From JAKSCF01 sp028279945 (GTDB taxonomy: Bacteria > Bacillota > Clostridia > Peptostreptococcales > JAAYPU01), in NCBI GenBank assembly GCA_028279945.1, contig JANQMT010000044.1, positions 1-14,964 on the forward strand: a stretch of DNA of 14,964 nt, in the 5' to 3' direction. The stretch's first letter is position 1, and the number at the start of each line of letters is the position of its first letter. A program made the translations under genes and the position numbers. Shown piece by piece: positions 13,646-14,964 of this stretch. The notes beneath the pieces were generated by a model, which saw only the letters and a program-made list of their open reading frames with translations, was not told the origin of the DNA and made no database searches.

Positions 13646-13946
13646 GTATATTTCTTCTTTTTTACTTTTTCTTTTTAAATAAAGCTTTTTTGATTTCATT
13701 TATATACTTCATATTCAATTTTTAATCAGGTTTGTTACTTGTATAATAGCAGAAATATAGAATGGTTTTACATATAAAAATCGCTTCAGATAATTAATAT
13801 GTAATTCAGAAAGCAATAAATAAAAATGGTTAAAGGCTCATTCTTGACATTCCACTAATATTACTTTACCATCAAAAGTAACCAGAAGCCAAAGAGCTTC
13901 TTTGACGAAATAAAGTAAAATGTAGGGGTGTATCGCGAGGAACTAT
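13646..13946 (+). promoter_or_regulatory. AT-rich spacer with promoter and dyad for the EFR1-type gene
   Basis: No gene is seen here. The best promoter is a perfect -35 TTGACA (13844-13849) with -10 TACCAT (13867-13872) at 17 bases, giving a leader of about 70 bases. Over this -10 lies the perfect dyad TTACTTT (13861-13867) and AAAGTAA (13875-13881). A third copy of AAAGTAA is at 13912-13918. A small hairpin AGAAGC/GCTTCT (13884-13901) lies in the leader. A second TATAAT at 13742-13747 has no good -35. Confidence 0.5.
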
Positions 13947-14762
13947 ATGGAAAACAAGAAAAGCATATTAATCTTATATCATTCAGGTGCGGGAAGTACT
14001 AAAACCATTGCAGAGATTTATTATAAAAAGTTATATACACATTTTACAGATATAATTTCAATTCATTTAGATTATGATTATGAAAAACTTCTGAGTTATG
14101 ATTTCTTAATTTTTGCATTTCCCACATACCATTGTAGTCCTTCCGGTTCTATGATGGCGTTTATAAAAGATATGCCGGTATTTGAGAAAACAAAAAAAGC
14201 TTTTGTATTTACTACATGTGGTTTATATTCCGGAAATGCATTAAGGGAATTTATAAAAAAGTGTTCATCCAAAAACTTAAATATCAACGGATATGCGGTA
14301 TATAGAGCGCCTGCTACCGATGGCGCATTACTTCTGCCGTCAATTCCGTTTATGTTTCATTACGAAAAAAACATAGCGTATAAGATAAAGGAAGACATTA
14401 AGAAAATAGAAGGGATGATGAAGAGTGATAAAGAGCAATCTGATTGTCCTCCATTTAAACTATATACAATACTGAATTACCCTAATAAAATTTTAGGAAA
14501 AGCTTTTAAGCATAAATTAAAATTATTAAGAGAATGCTGTGTTAAATGTAACAAGTGTGTTAACAATTGTATACAAAAATGCTGGAGCGTGACTGAAGCA
14601 TATCCTGAATATAAAATAGAACAATGTGAATTTTGCTTTCGTTGTGTGCATCATTGCCCCAACGGCGCAATAATACTGTCTCCGAAAACTAGAAGAAAGA
14701 CCAAACTGGATGAAAAGTTTTATAAAAATTTACAAGAAAAGATTATCCAAAAAGTATTATAG
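13947..14762 (+). CDS. EFR1-type flavodoxin-like/ferredoxin protein
   Basis: A 271-residue cytosolic redox protein with two domains. Residues about 5-155 look like a flavodoxin fold: the strand KSILILYHSGAGSTKTIAE carries the phosphate-binding loop for FMN, then DFLIFAFPTYHCSPSGSM and KKAFVFTTCGLYSG for the isoalloxazine loops. Residues about 195-245 bind two [4Fe-4S] clusters: CVKCNKCVNNC (Cys198, 201, 204, 208) and CEFCFRCVHHCP (Cys227, 230, 233, 237). An extra cysteine (212) replaces the proline usually found after the fourth ligand of the first motif. This matches the EFR1-family 'ferrodoxins' of anaerobes, which probably pass electrons between ferredoxin and flavin partners; the physiological partner is unknown. 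GCGAGGAA (13935-13942) precedes the ATG. It is a single-gene unit, not obviously linked to the neighbouring defence-like pair. Confidence 0.87.
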   Translation: MENKKSILILYHSGAGSTKTIAEIYYKKLYTHFTDIISIHLDYDYEKLLSYDFLIFAFPTYHCSPSGSMMAFIKDMPVFEKTKKAFVFTTCGLYSGNALREFIKKCSSKNLNINGYAVYRAPATDGALLLPSIPFMFHYEKNIAYKIKEDIKKIEGMMKSDKEQSDCPPFKLYTILNYPNKILGKAFKHKLKLLRECCVKCNKCVNNCIQKCWSVTEAYPEYKIEQCEFCFRCVHHCPNGAIILSPKTRRKTKLDEKFYKNLQEKIIQKVL

Positions 14763-14774
14763 TATTTTAAGTAT

Positions 14775-14795
14775 AAAAAAGTGGCTAAAGCCACT
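14775..14795 (-). terminator. Intrinsic terminator on the minus strand
   Basis: Read leftward, AGTGGC and GCCACT pair around a 4-base loop (14795-14780) and are followed by a run of six T (14780-14775 on the minus strand). There is no T-run in the rightward direction, so it most likely ends a transcript coming from beyond the right edge. It may also help separate that transcript from the EFR1-type gene. Confidence 0.75.
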
Positions 14796-14964
14796 CCGCT
14801 AGGGAACCCAACGGCTTCGCCTCCGACTCGCTGCGCTCCCTGCTGTCCGTTTTGCCTAGCCAAGCAAGCTTGGGTCAAAAAGGCTATGGTTCCCTTCGGC
14901 GACTGCTATCGCAGTCTGAGCACCCTCCTTAATCGGCAAAGGGGCATCCCCTCTGCACTCCCCC
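14796..14964 (-). other. GC-rich, hairpin-dense segment of unknown function (possible mobile-element edge)
   Basis: Composition changes sharply from AT-rich to GC-rich. Several perfect dyads are packed together: AGGGAACC (14801-14808) with GGTTCCCT (14888-14895), AACGG (14810-14814) with CCGTT (14847-14851), CCAAG (14860-14864) with CTTGG (14869-14873), GACTGC (14901-14906) with GCAGTC (14911-14916), and AGGGG (14940-14944) with CCCCT (14948-14952). Leftward, one frame is open from the edge to a TAG at 14858-14856 and another to a TAA at 14931-14929, either of which could be the tail of a gene outside the window. The style recalls the ends of clostridial integrative elements; this is an impression, not a match. 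Confidence 0.4.

Noticed and set aside
14796..14964. tRNA, tmRNA or rRNA in the GC-rich tail
   Set aside because: There is no cloverleaf with a T-loop-like motif or CCA end, and no stretch resembling rRNA conserved sequence, despite the many hairpins.
1..14964. CRISPR array, insertion sequence or integrase gene
   Set aside because: No regularly spaced repeats, no transposase or integrase reading frame and no terminal inverted repeats of an insertion sequence were seen in the window.

Overview
The window looks like a chromosomal segment of a low-GC Firmicute, probably a Clostridia member of the Lachnospiraceae/Clostridium type. The evidence is AT-rich intergenic DNA, strong AGGAGG-type ribosome sites, U-tailed intrinsic terminators, and families common in that group: a clostridial AraC-type N-terminus, a TIGR04076-type small protein, an EFR1-type flavodoxin/ferredoxin protein, and a NarL-type sensor/regulator pair beside an ABC-2 exporter. 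This assignment is inferred from style and protein families only.

Layout. (1) 1-780: the 5' end of an AraC-family regulator on the minus strand diverges from a small TIGR04076-like protein; their shared intergenic region carries two Fur-box-like dyads. (2) 840-5215: a five-gene operon of ABC ATPase, two ABC-2 permeases, histidine kinase and NarL/LuxR response regulator, in the order of the Bacillus LnrLMN/LnrJK export-resistance module. It has a TGAC-N4-GTCA dyad at its promoter, a strong terminator, and a 22-nt near-perfect direct repeat on both flanks. (3) 5216-11521: a phosphotransferase (PTS) operon of HPr, enzyme I, a BglG/MtlR-type regulator ending in an ascorbate-type EIIA domain, a stand-alone EIIB and a UlaA/SgaT-type EIIC, closed by a perfect 22-bp palindromic terminator. 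All the phosphocarriers from PEP to an uptake channel are present, but no sugar-metabolising enzyme is. (4) 11522-13645: a promoter, an AAA15/AAA21-type ATPase and an overlapping TOPRIM-like gene, then a terminator. This pair resembles two-gene phage-defence systems such as AbiL, PARIS or OLD-type. (5) 13646-14762: a regulated-looking promoter and an EFR1-type flavodoxin/2[4Fe-4S] protein. (6) 14763-14964: a sharp switch to GC-rich, hairpin-dense DNA with an intrinsic terminator on the minus strand. It looks like the edge of a mobile element or the tail of a leftward gene outside the window.

How the genes work together. In the exporter operon, the kinase probably senses a membrane-active compound and the regulator induces the exporter genes from the dyad at its own promoter. 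In the PTS operon the expected chain is PEP to EI His189, HPr His15, EIIA His625 (on the regulator), EIIB Cys10 and then substrate through EIIC. The only EIIA is covalently part of the transcription factor, and most of the regulator's usual internal phosphorylation positions are changed, so transport flux and gene control may meet at a single histidine. The two most interesting items are this self-contained PTS with its fused regulator/EIIA and the ATPase/TOPRIM pair.
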